From Theocolax elegans (lineage: Eukaryota > Arthropoda > Insecta > Hymenoptera > Cerocephalidae), in assembly GCA_026168455.1 (NCBI GenBank), contig CM047431.1:53442029-53506028 (forward strand): 64,000 nt of DNA, read 5' to 3'. Shown piece after piece: positions 63,965-64,000 of this stretch (positions within the stretch are counted from its first letter, which is position 1; each line of letters opens with the position of its first letter). The position numbers and the translations under genes are program-made. Below the pieces are notes generated by a model that saw only the letters and a program-made list of their open reading frames with translations, was not told the origin of the DNA and ran no database searches.

Positions 63965-64000
63965 TCAATGAACATTGTATTACCTCTGGCAACATTTATG
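63965..64000 (+). repeat. junction: copy B jumps back to an interior part of the unit
   Basis: After AATG the sequence reads AACATTGTATTACCTCTGGC and onward to the window end, matching 62525-62555 instead of the expected continuation (GATGGACCTCG, copy A 58331). The only overlap at the joint is the four bases AATG. The segment carries GGCAACATTT, as in copy B, not GGCAAATTT as in copy A. Confidence 0.85.

Larger units (their letters stand above)
59549..63968 (+). repeat. large tandem duplication, copy B (interrupted)
   Basis: Second head-to-tail copy of the unit starting at 54300. It differs by a 389-bp transposon insertion (59599-59987), an uninterrupted TG tract, single-base indels and a few substitutions, for example CATTTGACGG for CATTTGTCGG. 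The similarity to copy A stops at 63968/58330, inside the CpG-rich patch, where the sequence switches to an interior part of the unit. Confidence 0.9.

Noticed and set aside
1..64000. CRISPR array, tRNA or rRNA genes
   Set aside because: No regularly spaced repeat/spacer pattern and no tRNA-like A and B boxes in a cloverleaf. The only regular repeats are microsatellites and transposon arms.

Overview
This is an AT-rich eukaryotic nuclear window with many microsatellites and short inverted-repeat transposons. CpG is freely present in the GC-richer patches. There are no operons, no bacterial genes and no recognisable RNA genes. An insect genome fits best. A hymenopteran such as an ant, bee or wasp is my guess, from the undepleted CpG, the dense (CT)n/(GT)n/(AT)n tracts and the many small foldback elements; no coding sequence here proves it.

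The only convincing protein-coding sequence is at the left edge. A GC- and CpG-rich leader (1-533) with a long CT tract leads to an ATG at 534. The reading frame encodes a 44-residue amino terminus with a hydrophobic signal sequence or signal anchor, and it runs into a consensus splice donor at 667 (AAG|GTGAGT). The remaining 63 kb on the + strand is most simply a very long first intron of this gene, or that intron plus intergenic DNA. I found no second exon that I can defend, and the gene's identity cannot be read from 44 residues.

The rest is non-coding and is organised by repeats. Palindromic, non-autonomous elements lie at about 7.3-7.9, 11.6-12.9, 13.3-13.6, 14.4-14.8, 19.9-20.6, 26.7-27.0, 47.2-47.9, 52.7-52.8, 59.1-59.5 and 59.6-60.0 kb. 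From 15.7 to 18.8 kb there is a composite: two exact 502-bp direct copies, two copies of a second element, and nested palindromes. Diverged dispersed pairs link 13.8 with 37.0 kb, 25.5 with 30.5 kb, and 47.0 with 56.7 kb. A hammerhead-ribozyme-like core lies at 50.4 kb.

The most striking region is 54.3-64.0 kb, a head-to-tail duplication with a unit of about 5.25 kb. The two copies are nearly identical. Each carries three nested inverted repeats, the innermost a roughly 990-bp foldback packed with GTCTGG/CCAGAC motifs. The right copy has a 389-bp TA-flanked transposon that is absent from the left copy, which preserves the empty site. At about 63,969 the right copy jumps back into its own interior, so the last 31 bases are either the start of a further rearranged copy or an assembly fault.
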